Of a DNA stretch of 64,000 nt, positions 16,402-24,215 are shown piece after piece (the stretch's first letter is position 1; each line of letters begins with the position of its first letter). The DNA is taken from positions 2,026,001 to 2,090,000 of the forward strand of contig NZ_CP038145.1 of NCBI RefSeq assembly GCF_004519515.1, given 5' to 3'. The notes beneath the pieces are model-generated. The model did not search any database. It was not told the DNA's origin and was given only the letters and a program-made list of their open reading frames with translations. A program made the position numbers and the translations under genes. Origin of the DNA: Actinobacillus indolicus (lineage in GTDB: Bacteria > Pseudomonadota > Gammaproteobacteria > Enterobacterales > Pasteurellaceae).

Positions 16402-17616
16402 TTATTGCCCAAACACCTTCCAAAACGGCACAACATCAATAATTTTTTCATCTACAATCATCTTATCTTCCTGATCAAAAGTGATAATCATGCCTTGTTC
16501 AAAATGGAAGAAATTCATTGCGTCAATCAATCCATCACGTTCACGAGCGATATTTTCCGCACTGAGTTGCCAGCAAACTTGAATAAGTTGTACGGGCGAG
16601 CTGTTTTTACATACCACAAAATCGCATTCTTTGTTGTTTTCGTTGTAATAATACAGCTCTGAAAATTGTCTTCTTAACGCCCAAAATACTGCATTTTCTA
16701 GCTTTATTCCTTGATCTTGAGTGAAAGACGGGCTGATGACACGCTGCAATCCATTGTCTATAAAATAGGCTTTGCGTGGGTTGGCAAGCTGTGTTTTGTA
16801 AGAATAGGAAAACTTCGGTAGCAAGCTGATCACATAGGCTTGCTCTAAATGCGAGAGATATTCCTGCACAGTGGCGGTGCTTTTGACTTCAAGGCTCTGT
16901 TTGAGTTTGCTGGCGGTAATCAAATTGCCCACGTTGCCAGCTAAGAAAAGCAGCAAACGCTTCATTGAACGCTCATCACGAATACCAAAACGCACGATAA
17001 TATCGCGATACAAAATGTCGTTGATAAGTGCATTCAAAATCTCGTCTTCATTAAATTGCAAATATTGCGGAAAACCGCCTAGATGAAGATAATCCGCTAC
17101 GGCATCGGCATTTTTTTCTTTGCCAAGAAACTCGCAAAACTCCAAAAAAGAGAAAGGGAAAAGCTCACGGCTAATGTGTCGCCCTGTGAGTTTTGTACCG
17201 AGTTCACGACTTAATAAAGAGGCATTTGAACCTGTTACCACCACTTGATAGCCCTGATCGAGCTTGCCTCGCACATAAACTTCCCAGCCCTCGATAATCT
17301 GAATTTCATCAAAATAAAGCGTTTGGATTTGAGTATTTTCAGCAATAATTTCATCGAGCAACGCAAAATCGTTAAACTCAAAATTAAAGAGTTGCGGCGT
17401 GTCAAAATTGAGAAAGAGATAACTGTTTTCTGTTTGTTTTTCAATAAGTTGTGCTAACAATGTACTTTTTCCGCTACGGCGAATGCCCGACACAACCAAA
17501 GCAAAATCAGGTAACACTTTAATACTACTAAGCATTTGACGTGGGTATGTTTTTTGTTCCAACAACTTACTCTGCTGAGTTTGAATGGCTTGTTTGATCT
17601 CGGTTTTTAATAACAT
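16402..17616 (-). CDS. Second AAA ATPase with DUF4143-type C-terminal domain
   Basis: This 404-residue protein resembles the ATPase at 4968 in architecture but not closely in sequence. Walker A is GIRRSGKST near residue 48, Walker B is TLYFDEIQI near 100, then TGSNASLLSREL. The C-terminal half has LENAVFWALRRQF, ECDFVV and LIQVCWQL, the DUF4143 nuclease-like pattern with glutamine where an active nuclease would have E-x-K. ATG at 17616 is chosen because TTGGGAT precedes it; the open frame extends to a TTG five codons upstream. It is transcribed away from the nuclease/SEC-C region. Function unknown; the paired occurrence around the RM operon is notable. Confidence 0.85.
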   Translation of the reverse strand: MLLKTEIKQAIQTQQSKLLEQKTYPRQMLSSIKVLPDFALVVSGIRRSGKSTLLAQLIEKQTENSYLFLNFDTPQLFNFEFNDFALLDEIIAENTQIQTLYFDEIQIIEGWEVYVRGKLDQGYQVVVTGSNASLLSRELGTKLTGRHISRELFPFSFLEFCEFLGKEKNADAVADYLHLGGFPQYLQFNEDEILNALINDILYRDIIVRFGIRDERSMKRLLLFLAGNVGNLITASKLKQSLEVKSTATVQEYLSHLEQAYVISLLPKFSYSYKTQLANPRKAYFIDNGLQRVISPSFTQDQGIKLENAVFWALRRQFSELYYYNENNKECDFVVCKNSSPVQLIQVCWQLSAENIARERDGLIDAMNFFHFEQGMIITFDQEDKMIVDEKIIDVVPFWKVFGQ

Positions 17617-17634
17617 TTTATATCCCAACAAATT

Positions 17635-17697
17635 GTTTAATGCTAGTGAACAAAACTATTCAATAGTAACAAACAAAAGCGTTTAATACTAATGAAT
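17635..17697. promoter_or_regulatory. Repeated operator-like motif upstream of second ATPase
   Basis: GTTTAATGCTAGTGAA (17635-17650) and GTTTAATACTAATGAAT (17681-17697) are direct repeats 46 bp apart. Between them, ATTCAATAGTAA (17658-17669) is an inverted copy of the same core. Three arms just upstream of the start codon suggest a regulator-binding region; the binding protein is unknown. Confidence 0.45.
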
Positions 17698-17797
17698 GGA
17701 TTTTATACCTAAAAATGAATTGATTCAAATGGAAAAATGTTTGTGGGTCATTGTGTCGCTAAAATCTTTTAACTACACAGTTCATCTCATAAAGAAA

Positions 17798-17856
17798 AGC
17801 GGTGGGATTTGAAAAGAAATTTGCAAACTGAAAAAACTTCGCAAAATCCGACCGCT
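17798..17856. repeat. Degenerate inverted USS pair, hairpin
   Basis: The arms AGCGGTGGGATTT (17798-17810) and AAATCCGACCGCT (17844-17856) pair at 12 of 13 positions. Cores are degenerate (AAAAGCGGT and AAGAGCGGT). It lies in the 363-bp gap between the second ATPase start and the SEC-C gene end. Apart from this and the operator repeats nothing else was seen in that gap. Confidence 0.6.
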
Positions 17857-17979
17857 CTTCACTTTTGCAGTATTATGTAGCATTTGCACAAACAGTTGCT
17901 ACTTCTTTAACGTCAAACAGAAACTTTCGTCAATTAGCTCATAGAGCAACACTATCATTGATTTTGTGCTAGTGTCTTA

Positions 17980-18447
17980 TTACTTCTTGATACAACATTT
18001 TTTATATTTTTTCCCACTGCCACAAAGACAAGGATCATTTCTCCCGACTTTTCTTTTTGGCTTTTCTGTTTGAGAAAAAGATGTAATTCTATTAGAAAAA
18101 GGAAATATCCCACATTTTCTATCCATTTCATCAGATTGCTGCCATTTATAAATTTTATTTACCCCAAATCGTACTTGAGCATTATCTATGTCAATGGCAA
18201 TCCCAAACCAACGATCCGATTTGTGTTTATACTTTCTTATTTCACAATGACTATTTAATGTTTGGATTGCTACATCATCAGGCTCATTTGTGCAGTGAAT
18301 TATTAAACCACAAGAATGATTCTCATCAAAGGTTAACGTAAGATCATGTAACTTTCTATCATTAGAACTAGCTTTCTGAATTTTACAAATATTTTCATTT
18401 AACACAGATACTGTATTTTCACCTATCATCAATAATTCAAAACCCAA
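17980..18447 (-). pseudogene. C-terminal, SEC-C-bearing fragment of a split gene
   Basis: This frame ends in the zinc-binding SEC-C motif GRNDPCLCGSGKKYKKCC (C-x-C...CC), typical of the extreme C-terminus of SecA and of many unrelated proteins. The fragment has no credible start of its own: the only nearby initiation codon is a TTG inside the upstream gene, without a ribosome-binding site. Reading one extra A in the homopolymer 18470-18475 joins it in frame to the 573-residue protein encoded just before, giving about 723 residues. It is therefore best seen as the severed tail of that gene. Confidence 0.75.
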
Positions 18448-20150
18448 ATCAATAACATTGGAATTTGGATTTTTTCAATGTCTTTGATTAATTTATCGAA
18501 AAATGTTCCTTGATATTTGGTTAATATTCCTTCAGGGTAAATACTGTTTGATAAACCCGCTCTACGAGATAACATAGCTAAATCTAGCTCAGAATTTAGA
18601 TCATCCCCTAAATGTAGCACTATATTTTCTTTATCTAGATACAAATTATTACTTAGATGATAAGCAAGAATCGTTAACTCATGATTAGAATGAATTTTAT
18701 CTCCATATAAGACTCTGCGATTTATATAGCTCAAGAAATAGAGAGGAGTTTGTAGCATTTCAGTAATCACATCTAAAGTGAAAATATCTATTACAAAAGC
18801 TGGCTTTATTATTGAATGTACTTTTTGCTGTAGAAAATTTCTAGCCTGTGTTGCTAGTGCGGGGTAATGATCAGAAACAATAGAAAGAGGATATATTTCG
18901 GCAAAATTTCTACAAATATTTAGTTCTTCCCCGGAGAATAAGAACAACCTATTTCTAGGATTTAGAAGTAAGTTTCCACATTCAATAGCTTGATCATAAG
19001 ATGCTTGAATAGCTTTTTTAAAATCATCTTGTAAAGCATCATCATTCCCTTTACGAGCAGCTATAGTTAACTTTTTTGCTTTAGCTTGCAATATAATTGC
19101 TCTATTACCAAAGACAACGAGTACGTCAATCTCACCTAATTTATTGCTATTGTTATCTCTTATTTCAATATTTTTAAATACATTCTTCTCACCAAAAACA
19201 TCTTTCAACCGGGCATAAGAAAAATCTTCCGTAAACATTCCTCTATGTTCCATCGCCTTGTTTTTATAAGCATTATCTTGGTTAAACCAAAAGAATGGTG
19301 TTTCATATAATGCCTCCAACAAGCTATAATATTGAAAAAGAAGAAATTCACCATTTCCCAGAGGTAAAATTGGATATGCATTAGTAATATTAAAATCATT
19401 TATATTTTTAATATCTGGATAATCTAAATATTTTGGTAAGCTAAATGAATAAATAATTTTTTCTATAGTTTCCTCATCTATATTAGTTTTAGATTTAATA
19501 TCTTGAACAGAGAAAATATATCCATCTAAAATAGTCCAATTATCTAGAGGCTTATATCTCATAGATAGTAATGTATTTTGTATTTTCTCTAATTGTATCT
19601 TTTCTAAAGACAAAACAACCTGATAAAGTTTTTCTACCGAATACCCTTTATTATTGATAAACCATTCATCATCATAGCTATATTTAATTCTTGACAATTC
19701 TCTGTATTGAAAGTGATATGCAGATTCGCTGCTATAAAATATAGGCTCTCGTAGCACCTGACCTGAACGCATATATTCTTGAAATTTATCAATTGAATTC
19801 AAACAGCCTTCTAAATGTAAATTAGTCTTCATCATTGATAAATGTAATTCTTCTAGTAAGTATTCTGTTTTATCTATAGTTTCTTGAAATAATTCAGGCT
19901 TAGGAATTGTTAAATCAAGTGTTTTTTGGCACATTAGACCAATTAGCAAAGATATTTCATTTCGGATTAATCGAGTTTTATTATATTGCCCTAAAATATC
20001 ATCTGCAGTCACTTCGTCAGAACTAGAAAAAACAGAATTATCCCTAAAACAAAAAGATGCTACTATATGAGCATATCCAGGTTGTTGACATAATTTTTTC
20101 AACTCTTCAAAAATAATAGCTTCATTTCTAACATCATCTATTGGTAACAT
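18429..20150 (-). CDS. Nuclease-like protein, frame-shifted before its SEC-C tail
   Basis: This 573-residue protein has no family I can name. Residues about 340-370 read LGEIDVLVVFGNRAIILQAKAKK, the layout of a NERD/PD-(D/E)XK nuclease core (E, D, then x-x-K), but with Gln-Ala-Lys in place of Glu-x-Lys. Later helices are featureless, with no membrane spans. ATG at 20150 follows AAGGAT at a good distance; an upstream TTG in frame is less likely. The last residues IPMLLIWVLNY look like out-of-frame reading after a missing A, because the downstream SEC-C frame continues the protein naturally. The A/T-rich composition is unlike the backbone and suggests transfer. Confidence 0.7.
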   Translation of the reverse strand: MLPIDDVRNEAIIFEELKKLCQQPGYAHIVASFCFRDNSVFSSSDEVTADDILGQYNKTRLIRNEISLLIGLMCQKTLDLTIPKPELFQETIDKTEYLLEELHLSMMKTNLHLEGCLNSIDKFQEYMRSGQVLREPIFYSSESAYHFQYRELSRIKYSYDDEWFINNKGYSVEKLYQVVLSLEKIQLEKIQNTLLSMRYKPLDNWTILDGYIFSVQDIKSKTNIDEETIEKIIYSFSLPKYLDYPDIKNINDFNITNAYPILPLGNGEFLLFQYYSLLEALYETPFFWFNQDNAYKNKAMEHRGMFTEDFSYARLKDVFGEKNVFKNIEIRDNNSNKLGEIDVLVVFGNRAIILQAKAKKLTIAARKGNDDALQDDFKKAIQASYDQAIECGNLLLNPRNRLFLFSGEELNICRNFAEIYPLSIVSDHYPALATQARNFLQQKVHSIIKPAFVIDIFTLDVITEMLQTPLYFLSYINRRVLYGDKIHSNHELTILAYHLSNNLYLDKENIVLHLGDDLNSELDLAMLSRRAGLSNSIYPEGILTKYQGTFFDKLIKDIEKIQIPMLLIWVLNY

Positions 20151-20351
20151 TATTTTATCCTTATAATATAACAATATGTAAAGTTATCAGTTTACTACCA
20201 TTTTACATATTATTAATCATCGTAATTTAGAAAATTTATACCACGTTTCTAAGATATTTATTTTTGATTATTATAATTTTGTGGAATATAAAATCTCCCG
20301 TCAGTAAGCGATCGTTTTCGCAAAACATTTTGCAGCATGACCGCTCTTTTA

Positions 20352-21353
20352 TTATTCCCCTTTCAACAAACGGTCAAAATCGCTTTCAAAATTTTGGTCT
20401 TGAATAACACGATATTTTTCAAACTCGCTTAAAGCGTGAGCTTTGGCGATTTCGGCGGTAACTTTGCCGGCATCTTGCAACACGGCTCGATCAGTGGCGT
20501 CTAAAAAGCGGTTGAGTCTGGTTTCCCAATCTTGCATTGTCATCGGAATTTGACGTAATGCCATATCTTCTGCCATATCCAAATAAGCAGATACCAACCG
20601 TTGCAGTTGAGCCAATTCGTTGTCGGATAAATAATTTTTCGCTACCACCACATCAAAAGGATAAATTTTGCCCTGTGGTGCGTCTTTCCAAGTGGTCAAG
20701 CCCATATTCGGCTTGCTGGCGTTTGCTCGTTCCACAATCAATTCTGCGGCGGTATGACCGTGAATTGCCCAATGCAACTTATTTTGCACCGTGGCAAAAA
20801 AGCGTTTGGTTGCTGTGGCGGTGCGGTCGTAATCAATGGAAGTTGCATAAATATCGGTGATTTTTTGGTAAAACTTGCGTTCCGACAGGCGAATTTCTCG
20901 GATACGGGCAAGTTGTTCTTCAAAATACTTTTTGCCTAAACGAGTGCCGTCATTTTTCAATCGTTCATCGTCCATCGCAAAGCCTTTGATGGTGTAGGTT
21001 TGAATAATCTCGGTCGCCCATTTGCGAAACTGCACCGCTCGCTCGGAATTGACTTTATAGCCCACGGCAATAATCGCTGAAAGATTATAGTGTTTGGTCT
21101 GGTAATTTTTACCGTCATCGGCAGTTATTCGAAAATTTCTAATAACTGAATTTTCTGATAACTCATTATCATCAAAGACTTTTTTTAGGTGATAGTTAAT
21201 CGTAGGCACTTCAACATCATAAAGCTGCCCCATCATTTTTTGGCTCAGCCAGACATTTTCGTCCGCATAAATGGCATTGACTTGGCTCTCACCTGTGGCA
21301 GTCATAAAGGTGAGATATTCCGCCACCGAAGAAACAATTTCCGATTTGGTCAT
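20352..21353 (-). CDS. RhuM-family protein
   Basis: The 333-residue sequence matches the RhuM family (named from Salmonella pathogenicity island 3): IYADENVWLSQKMMGQLYDV, then SVIRNFRITADDGKNYQTKHYNL and AVGYKVNSERAVQFRKWATE. The N-terminal part is a KilA-N/BRO-like DNA-binding fold; the C-terminal part (about 190-290) resembles Fic/DOC-associated helical regions. Function is unknown. These genes commonly sit in restriction or phage-like islands, as does dinD here. AAGGAG precedes the ATG. It is downstream of, and on the same strand as, the efflux adaptor gene, in the position where an RND pump gene would be expected. Confidence 0.85.
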   Translation of the reverse strand: MTKSEIVSSVAEYLTFMTATGESQVNAIYADENVWLSQKMMGQLYDVEVPTINYHLKKVFDDNELSENSVIRNFRITADDGKNYQTKHYNLSAIIAVGYKVNSERAVQFRKWATEIIQTYTIKGFAMDDERLKNDGTRLGKKYFEEQLARIREIRLSERKFYQKITDIYATSIDYDRTATATKRFFATVQNKLHWAIHGHTAAELIVERANASKPNMGLTTWKDAPQGKIYPFDVVVAKNYLSDNELAQLQRLVSAYLDMAEDMALRQIPMTMQDWETRLNRFLDATDRAVLQDAGKVTAEIAKAHALSEFEKYRVIQDQNFESDFDRLLKGE

Positions 21354-21474
21354 ACAAACTCCTTAACTGAAATCTTGTTTAGTCTAATGGCATTTGCAAT
21401 GTTGGCAAAGGGAAAAGAGCATTTTTTCGATGCAGATCGCAAAAATTTGTGAAAATTCGACCGCACTTCCCCCA

Positions 21475-22578
21475 CTACTTCACCATCGGCTCAACCCGAT
21501 CCCCTGCGTTAATCAATGTACCTGCCTTTTGCACCACTTGTTCGCCAACTTTCAAGCCTGATAGGATTTCGGCTGTGCCTTGATTGACTTCTCCTAGGCT
21601 AATCGGGCGGCGTTCTATTTGTTGATTGCGATTGACCACCATCACAAAGGCGGTTCCGTCTGCGTTGAAATTGACCGCACTTAAAGGCAAAGTGGTTGGG
21701 GCTTGCATTTCGGGCAGTTTGATGATGGCTGTGGCTGGTGTGCCGAGCGTGATTTGAGCTGGGGTTTGCAGCTGAATACGCACTTTGCCTGTACGACTTG
21801 TTTGGTCGATTTGGGAAGAAAGCAAGCGAATTTGACCGCTTGTCGTTTGGTCAAGCACTTGAATTTCCGCCTGCAAGCCTGTTTTGAGCAAAGATAGGTC
21901 TTCCGCACTGGCATCAACGGTAACTTCTAACTCGCCATTGCGTGCAAGATGAAACAAGGCATTGCTGTCCGTTAAATTGCCCACTTCGGCACGGCGTTGC
22001 GTGATAATGCCGTCTGCGGGGGCAAGCACCTCGGCTTTTTTGTGTTGATAACGGCTATCGTCAAGCTGTGCCTGCACCTGAGCGATTTCCGCATTCGCCG
22101 CCTGAACCACCGCACGAGCCGCACGAGCTTTCACCTGTTGTTGCTCCAATTCCTGACGGCTTATGGCATCGCTTTTCATCAAGGTTTGATAACGTTTCAG
22201 CGTAGCTTCCGCCTCGGTTAAAGCGGATTGCTGCGAAACCAAATTCGCCTTAGCTCGCTGTAAATTCGCATCATTCTGACGCAACTGCGATTGCACATTA
22301 CTTGTTTCTAGCGTGGCTAAAACCTGCCCTTTTTTAACCACATCGCCCACTTCTACATTGACTGTTTGAATTTGCAAACCAAGCAACGCCGTTCCAACAG
22401 CAACATCTTCTTTCGCCGTAATCGAGCCTGAAAGACGCAACGTCTGCGTTAATGTGGCAGGTTGCACCTGAACCACATTTACTTTCATTAATGCTGTTTC
22501 AGCTTGTTCACTGTTTTGCTCTTGGCAAGCGGTTAGAAATAAGATGGGTAAGGCAGATAATAAAATCAATTTTTTCAT
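21475..22578 (-). CDS. RND efflux periplasmic adaptor lipoprotein, without a pump gene
   Basis: This 367-residue membrane-fusion protein has a lipoprotein signal ending LTAC (Cys18), then the barrel-sandwich/lipoyl half GLQIQTVNVEVGDVVKKGQVLATLET, a long alpha-helical hairpin (about 85-165), the second half APADGIITQRRAEVGNLTD, and the beta-barrel and membrane-proximal domains. Such adaptors bridge an inner-membrane RND or ABC pump to an outer-membrane channel. No pump gene follows; RhuM does. It is divergent from the marR gene, so MarR probably controls it. Two Hin-type USS cores lie at its 3' end and in the coding region. The complete AcrA homologue at 57.7 kb is a different protein. Confidence 0.88.
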   Translation of the reverse strand: MKKLILLSALPILFLTACQEQNSEQAETALMKVNVVQVQPATLTQTLRLSGSITAKEDVAVGTALLGLQIQTVNVEVGDVVKKGQVLATLETSNVQSQLRQNDANLQRAKANLVSQQSALTEAEATLKRYQTLMKSDAISRQELEQQQVKARAARAVVQAANAEIAQVQAQLDDSRYQHKKAEVLAPADGIITQRRAEVGNLTDSNALFHLARNGELEVTVDASAEDLSLLKTGLQAEIQVLDQTTSGQIRLLSSQIDQTSRTGKVRIQLQTPAQITLGTPATAIIKLPEMQAPTTLPLSAVNFNADGTAFVMVVNRNQQIERRPISLGEVNQGTAEILSGLKVGEQVVQKAGTLINAGDRVEPMVK

Positions 22579-22614
22579 TTTAAAGTCTCAAAAGTTACTA
22601 GTTTGTAGTATTAT

Positions 22615-22700
22615 TCGTTATTTTTAAGACCAAATTAAGTAAGTTTTAAGACTGTTTTTGTCTTGCATTTTTATTTTCTTCCGTTAAAATAACCGCACTT
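22615..22700. promoter_or_regulatory. Divergent adaptor/marR control region
   Basis: TTGCAT (22663-22668), a 16-nt spacer and TAAAAT (22685-22690) form a candidate promoter for marR. Overlapping its -35 is the inverted repeat AAGAC-N7-GTCTT (22648-22664), with further copies of TTTTAAGAC-like half sites at about 22622 and 22644. A MarR operator is a reasonable inference. A Hin-type USS core lies at 22692-22700. Confidence 0.4.
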
Positions 22701-22725
22701 TTGGTCATTTTTAGGACTTTAAACA

Positions 22726-23169
22726 ATGAGCAACTTCGACAAACTAGGCAAACAAATCAGTGAAGTAGATGCCACAATGGACGCTTGGATCTCCAAATTA
22801 GGCTTGGGTTATAACCATTTTGCGGTGTTGTATTCGTTGGCAGCGGCGGAAAGTGGGCAATGTACGCAAAAGCAAATTTGCGATGAATGGCTGTTGCCGA
22901 AACAGACGGTGTTTAACGTGTGCAAGGAGTATAAGGAAAAAGGCTGGATTGAATTTAGCGAAAGTGCGGTGGATAAACGGGAAAAAATGATGCGTTTAAC
23001 CGCAGACGGCAAGGAGAAGGCGGAACCGGTTTGGCAGGCGACACAGCAGTTGGCGGATAAAACTTTTGCAAAATTAGGCGAGAAAAAGACCGCTCAATTG
23101 TTTGCTTTGTTGGCGGAGTTTTGCACGGTTTGCCGTGAGCAAATCGATAAAGCGGATACGGTGGCTTGA
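22726..23169 (+). CDS. MarR-family transcriptional regulator
   Basis: The 147-residue protein has the MarR winged-helix layout: a dimerisation helix, then CTQKQICDEWLLPKQTVFNVCKEYKEKGW as helix-turn-helix, and the wing with DKREKMMRLTADGK (about residues 84-97). MarR proteins usually repress nearby transporters and are released by small phenolic ligands or oxidants. It is divergent from the efflux adaptor gene and overlaps the downstream ABC-type membrane gene by one base (TGATG), so it is co-translated with it. A Hin-type USS core is embedded in the coding sequence at 22962-22970. Confidence 0.88.
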   Translation: MSNFDKLGKQISEVDATMDAWISKLGLGYNHFAVLYSLAAAESGQCTQKQICDEWLLPKQTVFNVCKEYKEKGWIEFSESAVDKREKMMRLTADGKEKAEPVWQATQQLADKTFAKLGEKKTAQLFALLAEFCTVCREQIDKADTVA

Positions 23170-24062
23170 TGTCCTTAGAAAATCTTGAACCGACCTTTGA
23201 GCCAACCCTTGCACCAACAATGCTCCGTTCGCTCAAAACCCTTGCTTTGCAACATAAAAAGCGACTGTTCGCCACATTCGGCTTGGTAGCGGCGGAAAAT
23301 CTGCTGTTGTTGATTTATCCTTTGGTGGGCAGTTTTGCGGTGAATGCGGTGCTAAACGGGCAACTGGTTTCCGCTCTCGCTTATGCCTTGATGGTGCTGA
23401 TTATTTGGGGCGTGGGGGCGGCTCGCCGTGCGGTGGACACACGAGCCTTCACTCGCATTTACACGGAACTTGCCGTGCCGGTGATTTTGAACCAGCGGAT
23501 TAAAGGCATTGATACTTCAACCACCACCGCTCGTGTGGCGTTGTCCCGTGAGTTTGTGAATTTCTTTGAACACCATTTGCCGACCTTGATTACCTCGGCG
23601 TTTTCGATTATCGGGGCGGTGCTGATGTTGCTGTTGATTGAATTTTGGTCGGGCGTGGTGGCATTGTTGATTGTGGTTGGCTTTGGCTTGCTGTTGCCCC
23701 ATTATGTGAAGGTCAATGACCGTCTGTATTTCAAGCTCAACAACCGCCTTGAAAAAGAAGTGGATCGGGTGGAACGTGCCAAAAACAGCGAACTGATTAA
23801 ACATTATCGCTTGGTGGAACGTTTCCGTGTGCTAATTTCCAACCGAGAAGCGTTCAGTTTTTTGTGTATCGGCGTGGCAATGTGTGTGCTGTTTGGCGTA
23901 ACGCTCACGGTTTTAACCCTAAAACAAGGCGTTACCGCAGGGCATATTTATGCGGTGATTACTTATCTTTGGACCTTCGCCATCAGCCTTGATGATGCAC
24001 CAAGATTGGTGGAAGAATTGTCGAAGTTGAAGGATATTGGGAAAAGGGTAGAAGTGGAGTAA
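23169..24062 (+). CDS. ABC-type six-transmembrane-domain protein without ATPase domain
   Basis: The 297-residue protein begins with a polar stretch and then shows about six hydrophobic segments arranged as in the membrane domain of an ABC exporter (for example LLLIYPLVGSFAVNAVL, ALAYALMVLIIWGVGA, LITSAFSIIGAVLMLLLIEF, VVALLIVVGFGLLLP, SFLCIGVAMCVLFGVTL). It ends at KDIGKRVEVE, where an exporter would continue into the nucleotide-binding domain; there is no Walker motif. Proteins of this type (ABC_membrane-like, six-TM) are annotated in other Pasteurellaceae, so this may be its natural size. ATG at 23169 overlaps the marR stop. Substrate unknown. Confidence 0.78.
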   Translation: MSLENLEPTFEPTLAPTMLRSLKTLALQHKKRLFATFGLVAAENLLLLIYPLVGSFAVNAVLNGQLVSALAYALMVLIIWGVGAARRAVDTRAFTRIYTELAVPVILNQRIKGIDTSTTTARVALSREFVNFFEHHLPTLITSAFSIIGAVLMLLLIEFWSGVVALLIVVGFGLLLPHYVKVNDRLYFKLNNRLEKEVDRVERAKNSELIKHYRLVERFRVLISNREAFSFLCIGVAMCVLFGVTLTVLTLKQGVTAGHIYAVITYLWTFAISLDDAPRLVEELSKLKDIGKRVEVE

Positions 24063-24215
24063 TACAAGCGGTGCTTTTTCGTTAATTTTTTGTTAAAAAA
24101 TAATTTTGTTCATCTTGAGTTGTCCTCTTTTCCATGTAGAATAAGGTATCAATAGGTTAAGAAAAAGTTATTTTAACCCATTGATTATTCTTCACCTTTA
24201 CCAAGAGGGCTTACT

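Noticed and set aside
18465..18480. Programmed ribosomal frameshift joining the nuclease-like and SEC-C frames
   Set aside because: The frame around the A run does not form a canonical X-XXY-YYZ slippery heptamer and six A is short for polymerase slippage; a deletion or sequencing error is simpler.
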